A stretch of 64,000 nucleotides of DNA. Origin: Metellina segmentata. Taxonomy: Eukaryota > Arthropoda > Arachnida > Araneae > Tetragnathidae. This document shows positions 17,611 to 29,510 of the stretch, one piece after another; the stretch's first letter is position 1, and each line of letters starts with the position of its first letter. A model generated the notes under the pieces. It saw only the letters and a program-made list of their open reading frames with translations. It was not told the origin of the DNA and did no database searches. The position numbers and the translations under genes were made by a program. The DNA lies in assembly GCA_947359465.1 (NCBI GenBank), contig OX375880.1:14516120-14580119 (forward strand). Reading direction: 5' to 3'.

Positions 17611-18365
17611 ATGCCGACCAACCTGTATAGTATTTAAAGTGTTAGCATCTAGATAGGAAGGTTCCTGGTTCGAATCCGGGTCCGGGCATGGATGTTTGTA
17701 AGCGCATGGTGTAAAGGCGGCTGGTGCACCTTAAATCTGTCGTGGCCGAAAGTCCTCACGTTGGGTTGGTGTGGAAGTTTGGAGAGTGGGGTGCCAGCTC
17801 AGGTGTTGCTTCGTCATCTGACCGTGGTTCAAAATTACGAAGTGTTGTCCTCGGATCTTTCCCTTAAGGGACTGATCCCGGACCGTCGTCAATAGCCTGT
17901 TGTGTTGCTCTAGTACGACGTTAACTAAAAAAAATTACCAAAAATTACCTTAATTTTATGCCGACCAACCGGTATAGTATATAAGGTGTTAGCATCTAGA
18001 TAGGAAGGTTCCTGGTTCGAATCCGGGTCCGGGCATGGATGTTTGTAAGCGCATGGTGTAAAGGCGGCTGGTGCACCTTAAATCTTTTGTGGCCGAAAAT
18101 CCTCACGTTGGGTTGGTGTGGAAGTTTGGAGAGTGGGGTGCCAGCTCAAGTGTTGCTTCGTCATCTGACCGTGGTTCAAAATTACGAGGTGTTGTCCTCG
18201 GATCTTTCCCTTAAGGGATTGATCCCGGACCGTCGTCAATAGCCCGTTGTGTACTAAGTGAACTAAAATTACAATTACCAATTACCATTACCTTAATTTT
18301 ATAGTCGTCAATAGCCCGTTGTATTGCTCTAGTACGACGTTAACTAAAATTACCTTACCTTACCT
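17611..18365 (+). repeat. Two tandem SINE copies and a 3' fragment
   Basis: 17611-17945 and 17957-18300 are near-identical family A copies with TAGTATTTAAAG/TAGTATATAAGG head variants; 18301-18365 is a 3' end fragment with repeated TTACC units. Confidence 0.85.
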
Positions 18366-19446
18366 TACCAAATTTTTGCCCACTTTATTACACTAGAACA
18401 CCACTTTGAATGTAATTTTCTTTAAATAAACAATTAATTGTTTAATAAATAATCATATATAATCAAATAGCAAATAATTGAATAACAAAACTTTTTTGGG
18501 TTTCGATCTGGCGTAGAATTTTACGCGGATTTGAAATCCGTTAAAATTTTCACTTTCTCTTCAACGATCCTGAAGTCAGAAACTTTGGACTAGAGAAGAA
18601 AAAAGCCACTTTGTTTAGTTTCCCGAATAATTTAAACCACGACAGCCGTCTGTGTTGCCCATTCTTCAACGTATTCTGCACATCTCAGTTGACACCTCTG
18701 GACTATTTAGACGGCCGCCTAGTTATGCCCTCGACATGACGTATAACGGCTCCACTTTCTTAGGAAACCGAAGTTTAATAGCCCCAGTGTGACTTTAATT
18801 AAAAAATACCATAAACTCAGAAATATTAACCCAGATACCTGCCTCTATTACGTCGAAGCTGCTCCTATACGGAAATTATTTTTGATCTGTCGAAAGAAAG
18901 CAAAAAAAAAGGAGATAACAAAAAATCAAAATAAAACCGCACGCGCGCGACACGTGCGTCGAACAGCTCTGCTCGGATCAACAAACAGGGCTCTATTTCG
19001 GTCTCCACGGCAACGGTCCGAAAAAGTTGGTTTTCGGATAAATCGGGAGTATCTCGCGAGTTAGGAAAACAGAACTTTCAACGCTGAGGATTTTTTACAA
19101 GCCCGCACTTCTGCGGATTCGATGTTAGAAGAAAAAAATCCTATCATTCTCTTTGACATTCATAAACATTTCGAGGGGTGGTGCCAAACGAATTAAAGGT
19201 GCAAGCGAATGTGGGAAAAAAGGAAATCTGACACCGAGATACATTTAAAGAATTTTTCTTAATATTCGTGTGTTTTACGTATGTCGCAAATAGCGACGCG
19301 CTCTGCCGAAGCCGCGTGTTTTCTTTGGCACACAGAGCTGGTCTTGGCAATTGCTTTTGGCTTTCGGATAGATCCATTTTAAAGGCAGTAAAAGCCAGCG
19401 ACCGCTGATTCCCGACTTTTCCCGTCTGCCTTTTCGGCCCGTTTGG
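18366..19446. other. No gene; dispersed repeat fragments
   Basis: About 1.1 kb. The stretch near 18508-18580 (GGCGTAGAATTTTACGCGG and GATTTGAAATCCG) recurs in altered form near 27060-27130 and 56895-56960, so it is a dispersed element. Nothing coding is supported. Confidence 0.5.
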
Positions 19447-19742
19447 CAATTTTTAATTAACGTCGCACTGGAGCAAGACAACGGGCTATGGGCGATGGAC
19501 CGGGAACAATCCCCTATGGGAAAGATCCGAGGACAACACTACGTCATTTTGAACCACGGTTAGATGACGAGGCAACACCTGAGCGGGCACCCCACTCTCC
19601 AAACTTCCACACCACGCCAGCGTTTGAGACCAAAACAACGTGAACAAGCCGCCTTTGTACACGACGGTCTTTGGTTGGATTCTAACTCGCAACCTTCCGG
19701 TTCCTAGTCCCTTACTCTTCCGACCTAGCCACCGCGGCCCCT
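19447..19742 (-). repeat. SINE family B copy
   Basis: Body as in family A, but the head (GGTGGCTAGGTCGGAAGAG, then GGTTGCGAGTTAGAATCC) is of the second tRNA type. Confidence 0.75.
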
Positions 19743-19789
19743 TATTTTGTCATGGGTAATGTGACCATACGGCCCGTTTTTAGGTAGGC

Positions 19790-20430
19790 TGTCCCGTTGT
19801 CCCGGTCGCATATTACCAACTTTTACCTGGAATAGAAGACATGGGGAAATTTTAAGCCCACTGATTCTCGTTGCTATCTCTTTTCGAGATCTATGACGTC
19901 ACTCACCCATAGTGCGCACTCCGCATATATTTTCTTGCAATGTTTGCGAAAAAAAAGTTGAAACTGCTGCGACCGAAAATAGAATACTAATAGAAAAGAA
20001 AGCGATAGCTTTTAGATGATTACCAAGCGACAGTTCAACGGCTTGTGCCATGTACTCGTTATTTGATCGTAAATGTTGTGTGTTTAGTTTTAATTCCAGT
20101 ATAGATTCTGCACGCATGATTAAAAAATAATCCAATTTCGAACTTTAAAGGACACTTGGGACCTTGAACAGAATAGAAGGCGGAAACAGGGGAGTTTTTC
20201 GTTATTACTGGGGATCTGTTGTATAGATTCGTTATTTATGTCGCAGAGGTTTTGCAACCGGCTTTCAGTTCAAGTAGAAACTACCTAGTAATGAGTAATG
20301 ACAGAGTCCACGTGAAGCATCGCCATTAATGATGATGTCAAGTAGTGACGTCATAGATCTCGGAGAGAGAAACCAACGAATCAGCGGGCTAAAAATTTCC
20401 TCATCTCTTCTATTCCAGGTAAAGGTTGTT
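19790..20430 (+). repeat. Dispersed segment, copy 1 (empty site for the hAT at 27603)
   Basis: It aligns with 27395-27600 plus 28406-28770, starting near GCATATTACCAACTTTTACC and including GAAAGCGATAGCTTTTAG. Here GATGATTACCAAGCG is uninterrupted, so this copy is the pre-insertion state. A short inverted piece occurs at 21724-21800. Origin unknown. Confidence 0.75.
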
Positions 20431-20783
20431 AATATGCGTCCCGGGCTTCGGGACGCCGAAATGTCCCGTGATCAACCCACGCTAACATATTTCAAAAAGA
20501 GGAGCGAAAAATCTGACGAACCTCATCTTTTTGTAAGTATTTATTGTAGATAATTCCGGAAAATTTTAACCACAAAAAATTATTGCCAGCGTTTTCTCGA
20601 TCAACGATTTTTTTATCGGGGAAAATCGGGAATTTTTTTTTTCTCTTGTTTTGACAGAAGAAAACGAGATGATATTGGACTGAATATTTAAATTCAGTAC
20701 TTGTAATCACTTTAGGCGTCTAGAATTTTGGAATTCACATTGTTAAAGAACAGATTGTTATTTCCCCCGTCCCTCGTCAGAAG

Positions 20784-21231
20784 TAGGGATGCAACATCGA
20801 TGTATTTAACATCGATGTAATGGAGTCGATGTTTTTGTAACATCGATGTTTATACTTGTCGATGTTTTTATGTTGTCGATGTTTTATTTTTAAATGACAA
20901 AAGTACCGTTATAAAAATTTTAAAAATAACCAAGTAGCATAATTTTTATAATCAACATACTTTTAGACCAAAATGGCCAAGGGTGAAGGGTCTGAAAAAT
21001 AGGGATGCGACATCGATGTCGCTGTTTTCAAAACATTGATGTTTTATAAAAAAACATCGATGTATTGGAGTCGATGTCGCATCACTAGTTGTTAAACCAA
21101 TTTTAAGAAATGGGGGAAAAAGTTTAAATGCACTGAATTTTAAAAACATCGATGTTTTTGGGGCGATGTAATATCAACATCGATGTTTTAATTTTGAACA
21201 TCGATGTTTTGCAGTCGATGTCGCATCCCTA
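20784..21231. mobile_element. Non-autonomous hAT-like MITE rich in CATCGATG
   Basis: Ends TAGGGATGC...GCATCCCTA are inverted repeats. Directly outside each lies the same 8-mer GTCAGAAG (20776-20783 and 21232-21239), the duplication size of hAT transposons. The 448-bp interior is built from many CATCGATG/ACATCGATGT words and itself contains a second internal GGGATGCGACATCGATG end-like unit, so it may be composite. No coding capacity. Confidence 0.88.
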
Positions 21232-21239
21232 GTCAGAAG

Positions 21240-21900
21240 CCTGCTAGCTCTGGCTCCACCATTCGCTCCACCACACACGTACGCGTAGACAGCTCGTGCA
21301 TCTTTCTTGTCGATTGATTATTGTTTTTTTTATCGACGTGTGTTACTATAGTCAATTTAATTTTCTTGTACATTTAACCTTCATCTCAACAATGCCTAAA
21401 CGTCAGTGCACTTTTAATGTTAACTAATAAACCAAGTACCCGTTTTTAAAACACAAAAGTAAATTTTAAGAAAGTAAGTAAGAAAATAAAACAAATTATT
21501 TCTTTACTCGGGAGATAAAAATAGCTACCAAGTTATTTATTGTTATTTATTTTAACTTTCATAATTTAATGAAAAAGGGTAACAATTATTTAAAATTATA
21601 TTAAAACTTTCGCGGACCCCAAACGTTGTTCATGCACCACCAAATTAATTTTAATTTGCCACAGACCCCCCCTCAACGGTCACATGGCCCCTGGGGGTCC
21701 GTAGGGACTACTTTGGAAACCACTGATCTAAAGCTATCGCTTTCTTTTTTATTAGTATTCTATTTTTGGTCGAAGTAGTTGCAACTTTCGACAGAATGTT
21801 ACGCAATCGATATTATAAACACAGAACCAAAACTACATTAGCTCATTAAACTATCGATTCTAATAGATCACCCTGTATTGTATGTAGAAGTAGGTAGGTG
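21240..21900. other. No gene recognised
   Basis: About 660 bp. It contains an inverted fragment of the dispersed segment (21724-21800) and TE-like sequence (GGTCACATGGCCCCTGGGGG). Otherwise nothing seen. Confidence 0.5.
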
Positions 21901-21904
21901 GGTA

Positions 21905-22560
21905 TTATAATTAACGTCGTACTGGGGCAACACAACGGGCTATAGACGACGGCCCGCGAGTTCAATTCCCCAAGGGAAAAAAATCCGAGGACATCACCAC
22001 GTAATTTTGAATCAAGGTCATCTTTGCGAGCAGAGATTGATTTAATGTTTTCTCTTTGTCAGACTTGTGTGCAGAGTGTCACAAAACACACATGATCACG
22101 AGTTCTTCATTTTTATTTGCTTTTAATTAACATCACACTGTAGCAACACAATGGGCTAGTGGTTCCAGTAACAACCTCGGAAGGGAAAGAACCGAGAACA
22201 ACACCGCGTCATTTTGAACAACGGTCAGATGACGAGGGAACATCCAAGCTGGAATCCCACCATCCAAACTTCCACACCACGAAACTGTGGGGATATTTGA
22301 GGCTACGACAGATTTAACGTGCATCGGCCCCCCTGAGTACAAAGAGATCCGGCGCACGGAAAATCATTCGGGGCATCAAACGCCCTCGCGTTGTTGTGGT
22401 GTGGACGTTTGGAGATTTGGGTGCCAGGTCAGTTGTTGCCTCGTCTTCTAGACTGTCACTCTCCAAACTTTCACACTACGCCAACGTGAGGACATTCGAG
22501 GCCCCAGTAGATTTAACGTGCACCTTCCCCCTTTGCACACGACGACGGTCTGTTATGCCT
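21905..22560. repeat. Cluster of SINE fragments
   Basis: - strand pieces at 21905-22035, 22124-22330 and 22455-22560 and a + strand piece near 22394-22455, recognised by the shared body words. The 22320-22400 flank matches 1560-1640, so a larger unit was copied to both places. Confidence 0.7.
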
Positions 22561-23306
22561 CAAACGGCATAACACTAATTTTTAAGCCACACTATGCGTT
22601 ACTGCCAAGCCGCAGAATAAGCACGATATTTCCCAAGCCACTAGAAATTCCAATTTCATCGATAGACGCTGCTGACGCAGCAGATGATAAAACCCCGAGC
22701 AAAACGATTTATAATTCTCTCTTCGACCTATTTCCACTGGCCGCCAACATGTGCTAGAAGCACGTTCTGTCGCGTGGCTTTCGTGCCACTTTAATTATGG
22801 ATTCTGATTGTTAAGCATTTATTTTTCTTTTTTTCTCTGCAGAGACAGAGTGGTGTAATTCATTTGGACGTAATGGTCCTCACTCCACTCGCTTCAAAAT
22901 TCCGAGTATTCCACTTTCCTCCGCGTTGAATTATAACCCTTATGTCCCCTTAGCTCCTTTTGCCATTTTCCCCTCACTTTTTAGTTTAAGTTCCAGAACT
23001 ATAAGTTTTTTCTTAATTATGTGTGTTAACTCTTGATTCCCAATTAATTCATATCATTCCTGTTTTTGTTCAATAAATATTCTTTGTTATTAAATTACAT
23101 GGATATCTGTTGCGTTTTTGCACGAACCCTTTTGGGGATTTTTGATCTCAATTTTGCATATTATGTTTTTTTATTATTTTCAGCAAATCTTTCATAACTA
23201 AGATATCGACGTCTCCCAATCGATAATTCATGTACAGGGTTCAGTGAGTCTTTTCCATTCAAAATTTAATTACCACTATACGATCCAAAATTGTCTTAGT
23301 TATGTT
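22561..23306. other. No gene recognised
   Basis: About 745 bp of AT-rich sequence; short frames only, none with family features. Confidence 0.5.
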
Positions 23307-24238
23307 CCTTTATTTTCCAACCTTTTACTTTCATTACATTTAATTACTACTGTTTAAAAAGGACATAACAGGTCTTCGGCAGGATTCGAACTCACAACCC
23401 TCTGGTTGCTAATCCAATGCTCTCTTCCAGCTGGGCTGCGTCGACCAACCGGTATAGTGGTTAAGGTGTTAGCCTCTAGATCGGAAGGTTCCTGGTTCGA
23501 ATCCGGGTCCGGGTATGGATGTTTGTAAACGTATGGTGTAGAGGCGGCTGGTGCACCTTAAATCTGTCGTGGCCGAAAGTCCTCACGTTGGGTTGGCGTG
23601 GAAGTTTGGAGAGTGGGGTGCCAGCTCAGGTGTTGCTTCGTCATCTGACCGTGGTTCAAAATTACGAGGTGTTGTCCTCGAATCTTTCCCTTAAGGGACT
23701 GATTCCGGACCGTCGTCAATAGCCCGTTGAGTTGCTCTAGTACGACGTTAACTAAAATTACCATTACCATTACCTTTATTTTCCAACCTTTTACTTTCAT
23801 TACATTTAATTACTACTGTTTAAAAAGGACATAACAGGTCTTCGGCAGGATTCGAACTCACAACCCTCTGGTTGCTAATCCAATGCTCTTCCAGCTGGGC
23901 TGCGTCGACCAACCGGTATAGTGGTTAAGGTGTTAGCCTCTAGATCGGAAGGTTCCTGGTTCGAATCCGGGTCCGGCTATGGATGTTTGTAAACGTATGG
24001 TGTAGAGGCGGCTGGTGCACCTTAAATCTGTCGTGGCCGAAAGTCCTCACGTTGGGTTGGCGTGGAAGTTTGGAGAGTGGGGAGCCAGCTCAGGTGTTGG
24101 TTCGTCATCTGACCATGGTTCAAAATTACGAGGTGTTGTCCTCGGATCTTTCCCTTAAGGGACTGATCCCGGACCGTCGTCAATAGCCCGTTGTGTTGCT
24201 CTAGTACGACGTTAACTAAAATTACCATTACCATCCAG
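23307..24238 (+). repeat. Tandem duplication of 466 bp, each with a SINE
   Basis: 23307-23772 and 23773-24238 align almost base for base. Each contains 130 bp ending in a tRNA-like head on the - strand (GGATTCGAACTC... CCAGCTGGGCTGC), then a full family A SINE (23437-23770 and 23904-24234). CCAGCTGGGCTGC precedes the SINE and follows the second one (23891-23903 and 24235-24247), a 13-bp target-site duplication. So the SINE inserted once and the unit was then duplicated. Confidence 0.88.
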
Positions 24239-24247
24239 CTGGGCTGC

Positions 24248-24940
24248 CGTTTAATTACAGAAAATAAGAGTAGCGCACTTCAGCCAATTCAGTGGCAGAA
24301 CTGATATTGCGCCTTAGATTAATTGTGAACGAACACGATTGCTCCAAAGCCGTACCCTAGGCCTTGAACGTCAATATCACCTTCATCTTTAGACGAAAGA
24401 AAAGACCATCCGAGAGAAGATTGCAGATAATCGTAAGCTTGTGCTCGGTCTTCATTGAACGCAATTGAACCTGACTCGGTAGAGAAGAGGTTCCGAAAGT
24501 GGTTGAAAACCTTCTTCTAGGCAATTTATCACGAGGTTGACGATTACCGCAAGCCTGGCAGTTATCAGCTTGAGTTGGTCCAATTGTCGGCGTTTGCGAA
24601 TCAGACTTCCAATCGGGGAAGCCGATCCTTCATCGCGAATGCGACTCTCTGAATCTTATTTTCTGCTTTCTTCAATTCAAATTGGATACTCTTTTCTGAG
24701 AAAGTCGTTTCCACTTTACTTGATGATCCAATTGGGTGTGTGGAACTGGATGCAGATAATTCGATACTACCGTCAGGAGATCGAAAACTAAACATGCAAT
24801 GAACATATCTACTCGTAATAAAAGGAAGTGTTTGATTTCGTTATCAGTACTGACGAATCTATGGCACTCTAAAATAATGGGATTTGGCACACAGTCCGAA
24901 TGTTTTGCAATTTTTGGGTCGCGGCGAATTTTAAAATTCA
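24248..24940. other. No gene recognised
   Basis: About 690 bp between the SINE duplication and a hAT element. Short frames at 24537-24941 on both strands show no family features. Confidence 0.5.
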
Positions 24941-25091
24941 ATCTAGATCTGGGGTTCCCAACCTTTTAGTAACTGCGTACCACTTGAAATTAAAAAAAAA
25001 AATTGGCGTGCCACCAGAGTCTTATATTTTTTTAGAAACATATATCTAATATCAGAAAAGTGCCAAATGGCTTGTTTTATCTATATATATA

Positions 25092-25870
25092 TATATAATT
25101 ATCTTACGTGGCACGCAAAAAAGGCGTTATTTATTATCGCGTTTTGGCAACACTGTACGATTGTTTGTTTACCTCGAAGTCTCGCGCATCAATTGAATTT
25201 ATAGCGTTATCGGATGAAATTTTATTAAAAAAAATTTTAGTTGAGCTGTTGCAGTTTATAATAGAAATCAAAGAAAGCGGAGGTTCTTTTCAGGACCATT
25301 TAAAAACGGTCCTTTTCAGGGCCAACAATTATAGTTCAGCAAGACGCTTGCACTACAACTTTCGGCAACAAACTCAATGAAAAAGTGTGGGTCGTTTGAG
25401 TGCTGGGAAAATGCACACACAAACAACATGCTGGGTATTCAATTCCCAAAGCAACGCTCACATTTCGAGTCAAAATTTGCTCAAACTTTTCATTTGAATT
25501 CTGATTTTAGAGTACTGTATATATATTTTCTGTAATATAGCAAATTTAGTTTTGAATTTTTTTTTTTTTTTTGGTATCATATTTTGTAAACAATCCTTTC
25601 TGCTAGGACATATGTCTTCATTGAGGAGAGCGAAGCGAGCATAGTTTCGCGCAGCGAATCAATGAGGATTGCGAAGCATCCTCCGGGGGTTGGCGAGCGT
25701 TAGCGAGCAGGGGTAATCCATGGGTAATCCAAAGCAATAAAATTTCATCCGTTAACGCTATAAATTCGATTGATGCGCGAGACTTCGAGGTAAACAAACA
25801 ATCGTACAGTGTTGCCAAAACGCGATAATAAATAGCGTCTTTTTTGCGTGCCACGTAAGATAATTATATA
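25092..25870. mobile_element. Fold-back element with ~140-bp inverted arms
   Basis: Arms 25092-25231 and 25733-25870 are near-perfect reverse complements, including CTTACGTGGCACGC and GCGTGCCACGTAAG. The centre holds two histone-type stem-loops (25282-25323) and a GCGAAGC/CGAGCG-rich motif (25620-25710) also seen near 53700-53760. Comparison with the deletion copy at 29879 shows this block is an insertion. Confidence 0.8.
25282..25323 (+). promoter_or_regulatory. Two histone-mRNA-type 3' stem-loops in tandem
   Basis: GGTTCTTTTCAGGACC (25282-25297) and GGTCCTTTTCAGGGCC (25308-25323) each fit the 16-nt metazoan histone stem-loop consensus: 6-bp stem, TTTC loop, GG/CC base. Each stem has one G-T pair. 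No histone reading frame was found upstream, so the source would be a captured or decayed histone 3' end. Function is untested. Confidence 0.6.
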
Positions 25871-26582
25871 TTTTAATTAAAATACTAAGAAAGCTTCATA
25901 TTTTATGATTAATGCGCTTGTATTTGGTATTAATGATGTTTGAATAAGGGGAAAAATAAAACGATTATTTAAAATTACAGTTTTTTTTACTCACAGGTCT
26001 AAAAACAACTAATTTTAACCCTTCATTGCACGATTTTTTCTTTATTGGTGAAATAAATCAAGGTGATATAATTCATGTTCAAAATTAAAGGAAAAATGGT
26101 TAAAAAAATCTTAGTATATATTTATAGTATAAATTTAGCAAAAAACAATAGGATGGTATCATGTGGTATTTTTTAAATTAAACGCAAACTTTTTCAGAAA
26201 TTGCTCTAAAAATAACAGAAACACATGTTACAAACCTTTCTTCCACTCATTTTCACTTTTTTAGCAATAGATACTCAAATATATTAAAACAAAATTAAAA
26301 ACGAAATCATACGTTTATTGCAACTACAACAAACAGCGGAATGACAACTTCAAGCTCGTTTTACTGATAGTGACACTTGCTTATTTTTGACAGCTATGTT
26401 TTTTTTTATGCAATGGACATTAAAAAGGTATCTAGACACGATCAACTTAAAGTGAACTTGTTCTTTTATATAATTTTTGGGCATTCAATGCTATGATGGA
26501 AATTTCCACCATTATGCAAAGAAGGGTTAAGTAATTAGTACAAACTAAGCAAACAAAGATTAACATACTCAAAAATCAATTT

Positions 26583-26780
26583 TTAGTGCGAAACTTGTTG
26601 TTTGTCTTTTATTAAAATATCAATATCAAGAGCAATGGAGCTTAACTTCACTTTTAAGTCCTTTTCAACCCTTACTCTGCTTCTATATTTATTTTCTGTA
26701 CACAAAAGTTCAGAAAAACCACTCTCACACGAGTAACTAGTAACAAATGTCATAAGAAATAGCATAACATGGTTGTACAA
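26583..26780 (-). pseudogene. hAT transposase C-terminal remnant
   Basis: 65 codons with the TSYSCESGFSELL motif and a following ENKYRSR...SIALDIDILIKDKQ stretch, typical of the dimerisation domain of hAT transposases related to ZBED5-like host proteins. Only this end remains; it lies close to the 3' inverted repeat as expected. Confidence 0.75.
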
Positions 26781-27602
26781 ACTAAAAAATCGAACAAACT
26801 TCGTAGAATATTTGGGTCGCTCGTATCATCCTTGTGTACCACCTGAAACGTTGCCGCGTAGCACCGGTTGGGAATCCCTGATCGAGAGCATTTTAAAATG
26901 AATTTAATGGAAATTTAATTAGCACAATAATAACAGCATAAAAGATCGCAGATTCTAAATTTATTTTTTCCGTTTTGCGCGGAGGAATCATTTTCCAGCA
27001 GACGATAAAAAACAAATAAACCTTTAACTGGAGTTATGCTGTTCTTTTTTCTATCTCCTAGACCGTTGAAGATAGAGTAAAAATTTCAACGGATTTGAAA
27101 TCTGCGGAAAATTTCACATTAAGTCGATACCTAAAATTATAATTTTCTTTAAATAAACAAAATTTTTTAATTAAATATCTTTTATATTTTTCACGAGAGA
27201 ATGTTTCGTCACGCCAACATTCGCGTTCCAAGAATAAACAGATTACATTTCCTGCTCTCTTACGATTTCAGCGAAGGAAAGCAAAAAAAAAGCATATAAC
27301 ATTTTGGCTGGTATTGCCACTTTATGGCTGTTATCCAACATTTGACTTGCGAAGCAAACCACTAACCCTACAAAAGCAACTGGTACGGTCAACGTCGGGC
27401 TGCATATTACCAACCTTTACCTGGAATAGAAGACACGGGGAAATTTTAAGCCCGCTGATTCGTTGCTATCTCTCTCCGAAATCTATGACGTCACTCACCC
27501 ATAACTTTTTACTTGCAACGTTTGCGAAAAAAAAAGTTGAAACTGCTTCTACCGAAAATAGAATACTAATAAAAAAGAAAGCGATAGCTTTTAGATGATT
27601 AT

Positions 27603-28405
27603 TAGGGCAACTTTTTGCAACAAATGCAACTTTTTTTCACACGTTCTACGCCGCATGTAATGTACTAAAACCAAAATTCCTCCTAAATGGGGTGTATTAT
27701 TAGTGAGTTATAACCGCAACATTAATGCAACTTTCTGTATAAATGCAACTTTTTGCATAAATGCAACCACCTGCAACTTTTTAAAATATTGCTTAAAATT
27801 AATTAATATCAAATTACTATTTCATTTTTTGCTCTCTGAATCCTTCCCTTCGATCACGTGTGTCTGATCTTGGGAACGCCGAAGTATTGATGATCAAACA
27901 AGAAGTTCATGGAAAGAAGGTGTTCGTCCTAACAGATGAAAGTGAAATAAATCACAAGTTGTACCTTAATATTGGTTGGCACTCTTGATAATCCTGAGGA
28001 AACTTGCATAGTCGACTGCAGAGTTTGTGGGATGAGTGTCGATCATCAATATGTTGTTCGTCTTGTAAAGACGTTTTAAAATCTCTGAATATTGAGCGAA
28101 AGGATTTTGCGCTTCTGCTATCCGATACAGTACATTATATGACTGCGGCAGGCGCAGTTTTCAATGTTAAAGAAATTACTGGCCGAGGATCGGCCATTCA
28201 ACGTTCTGTATTTAATGATGTATTATAATACTGTTGTACACCACTAAAATTGTCAGTCTATATTGAATTTTTTCAATTTTTACGAATAATTTATTTTAGA
28301 TTTTAGTGTATCAAAAATAAATGCAACTTTATTTCCATAAATGCAACTTTAGGGAATGATAAATGCAACTTTTCCCATTTTTACTGCAACAAAAAAGTTG
28401 CCCTA
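27603..28405 (+). mobile_element. hAT element with internal transposase remnant
   Basis: Ends TAGGGCAACTTTTT... and ...AAAAAAGTTGCCCTA are inverted repeats. ATGATTAT before and ATGATTAC after match at seven of eight bases; the uninterrupted site is at about 20015 in copy 1. The frame near 28004-28228 (SCKDVLKSLNI, ALLLSDTVHYMTAAG) matches the middle of a hAT transposase, so it is a deletion derivative. TGCAACTTT words recur near both ends. Confidence 0.85.
28004..28228 (+). pseudogene. hAT transposase fragment
   Basis: About 70 codons with the LLLSDTVHYMTAAG catalytic-domain segment. No N- or C-terminal parts. The frame opens without a clear ATG. Confidence 0.65.
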
Positions 28406-28770
28406 ATGATTACCAAGCGACAGTTCAACGGCTTGTGCAATGTACTCGTAATTTAATCGCAAATGTTTTGTGTTTAGTTTCAATTCCAGTATAGATTCTA
28501 CACGCATGATTAAAAAATAACAAAGTTTCGAACTTTAAAGGACACTTGGGACCTTGAACAGAATAGAAGGCGGAAACAGGGGAGTTTTTCGTTATTTCTG
28601 GGGATCTGTTGTATAGATTCGTTATTTATGTTGCAGAGGTTTGGCCACCGGCTTTCAGTTCAATTAGAAACTACCGATTAATGACAGAGTCCACGTGAAG
28701 CATCGCCATTAATGATGATGTCACGTAGTGACGTCATAGTCGACAGTTGAAACCAACGAATCAGAGGGCT

Positions 28771-29160
28771 TTAAATTTGTCCGGGCCACCGCAGCCCCAC
28801 TGTATTTATGGTATAAGAGTTATATAACCATAATTGTTGTATCTCACCTATTTGTTCGATTAAACAGTGCATAAATGTTTTTATTGCCAGAACCCGTCAT
28901 CGCAACTGGTACTGTGGCACAACTTAGGGCTCAGAGCATAGATATGGGATTAATTGTAGAGCTTGCCTGCGCAAGATATCGAAAGTTTTCAAAATGACAG
29001 CTGGATTTATCTTCGTTTCTTAAGCAGATGTAATTAATTTGAAAATTATTCGCTGTCAAAAACTTATGAATGACGCAATTTTATAATTCTCAAAATAGTT
29101 TTATCGACATCTTTAAAAATTGTTCTGATAAAATATATGTTACCGCTAAAGCTCGAAAGC
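28771..29160. other. No gene recognised
   Basis: About 390 bp of AT-rich sequence without supported features. Confidence 0.5.
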
Positions 29161-29161
29161 C

Positions 29162-29460
29162 GTTAATGTGCACATCTAGATCGGAAGGTTCCGGGTTCGG
29201 GCATGGATGTTTGTAAACGTATGGTGTAGAGGCAGCTGGTGCACCTTAAATCTGTCGTGACCGAAAGTCCTCACGTTGGGTTGGCGTGGAAGTTTGGAGA
29301 GTGGGGTGCCAGCTCAGGTGTTGCTTCGTCATCTGACCGTGGTTCAAAATTACGAGGTGTCGTCCTCGGATCTTTCCCTCAAGGGACTGATCCCGGACCG
29401 TCGTCAATAGCCCGTTGTGTTGCTCTAGTACGACGTTAACTAAAATTACCATTGCCATAT
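29162..29460 (+). repeat. SINE family A, 5'-damaged head
   Basis: Starts inside the head after the box A region, then full body and tail (TTAACTAAAATTACC). Confidence 0.8.
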
Positions 29461-29510
29461 TTGGCCATGTGCTGAGTCAGACACAAAACAAGCATTATCA
29501 AGTAATAGAG

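Larger units (their letters stand above)
24949..26880. mobile_element. Degenerate hAT element with nested fold-back insertion
   Basis: Ends CTGGGGTTCCCAACC... and ...GGTTGGGAATCCCTG are inverted repeats; flanking 8-mers ATCTAGAT and ATCGAGAG match at six of eight positions. Inside, the - strand stretch 26583-26780 matches the C-terminal hAT dimerisation region (a CESGFSELL core with SSIALDID later). The rest of the transposase is gone. A fold-back element is nested at 25092-25870. A shorter deletion copy is at 29879-30290. Confidence 0.75.
27395..28770 (+). repeat. Dispersed segment, copy 2, split by a hAT insertion
   Basis: Same segment as 19790-20430; its two halves (27395-27602 and 28406-28770) are separated by the element at 27603-28405. 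Confidence 0.75.

Noticed and set aside
17692..17895. Many near-identical ~67-aa frames beginning MFVSVWCRGG or MFVNVWCRGG, and their - strand partners
   Set aside because: They are translations of the SINE body, present in every good copy; the frames follow the repeat, not a gene.
20784..21231. CRISPR-like array because of repeated CATCGATG words
   Set aside because: Repeats are short, irregularly spaced and palindromic, within a hAT-type MITE with an 8-bp duplication, in an animal genome.
23437..23515. tRNA gene candidates at the start of each SINE copy
   Set aside because: Box A and B are present, but the cloverleaf is imperfect and each is followed by the SINE body, so these are SINE heads, not tRNA genes.
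25108..25380. 90-aa frame upstream of the histone-type stem-loops as a histone gene
   Set aside because: The translation has no histone-fold resemblance and its start lies in the fold-back arm.
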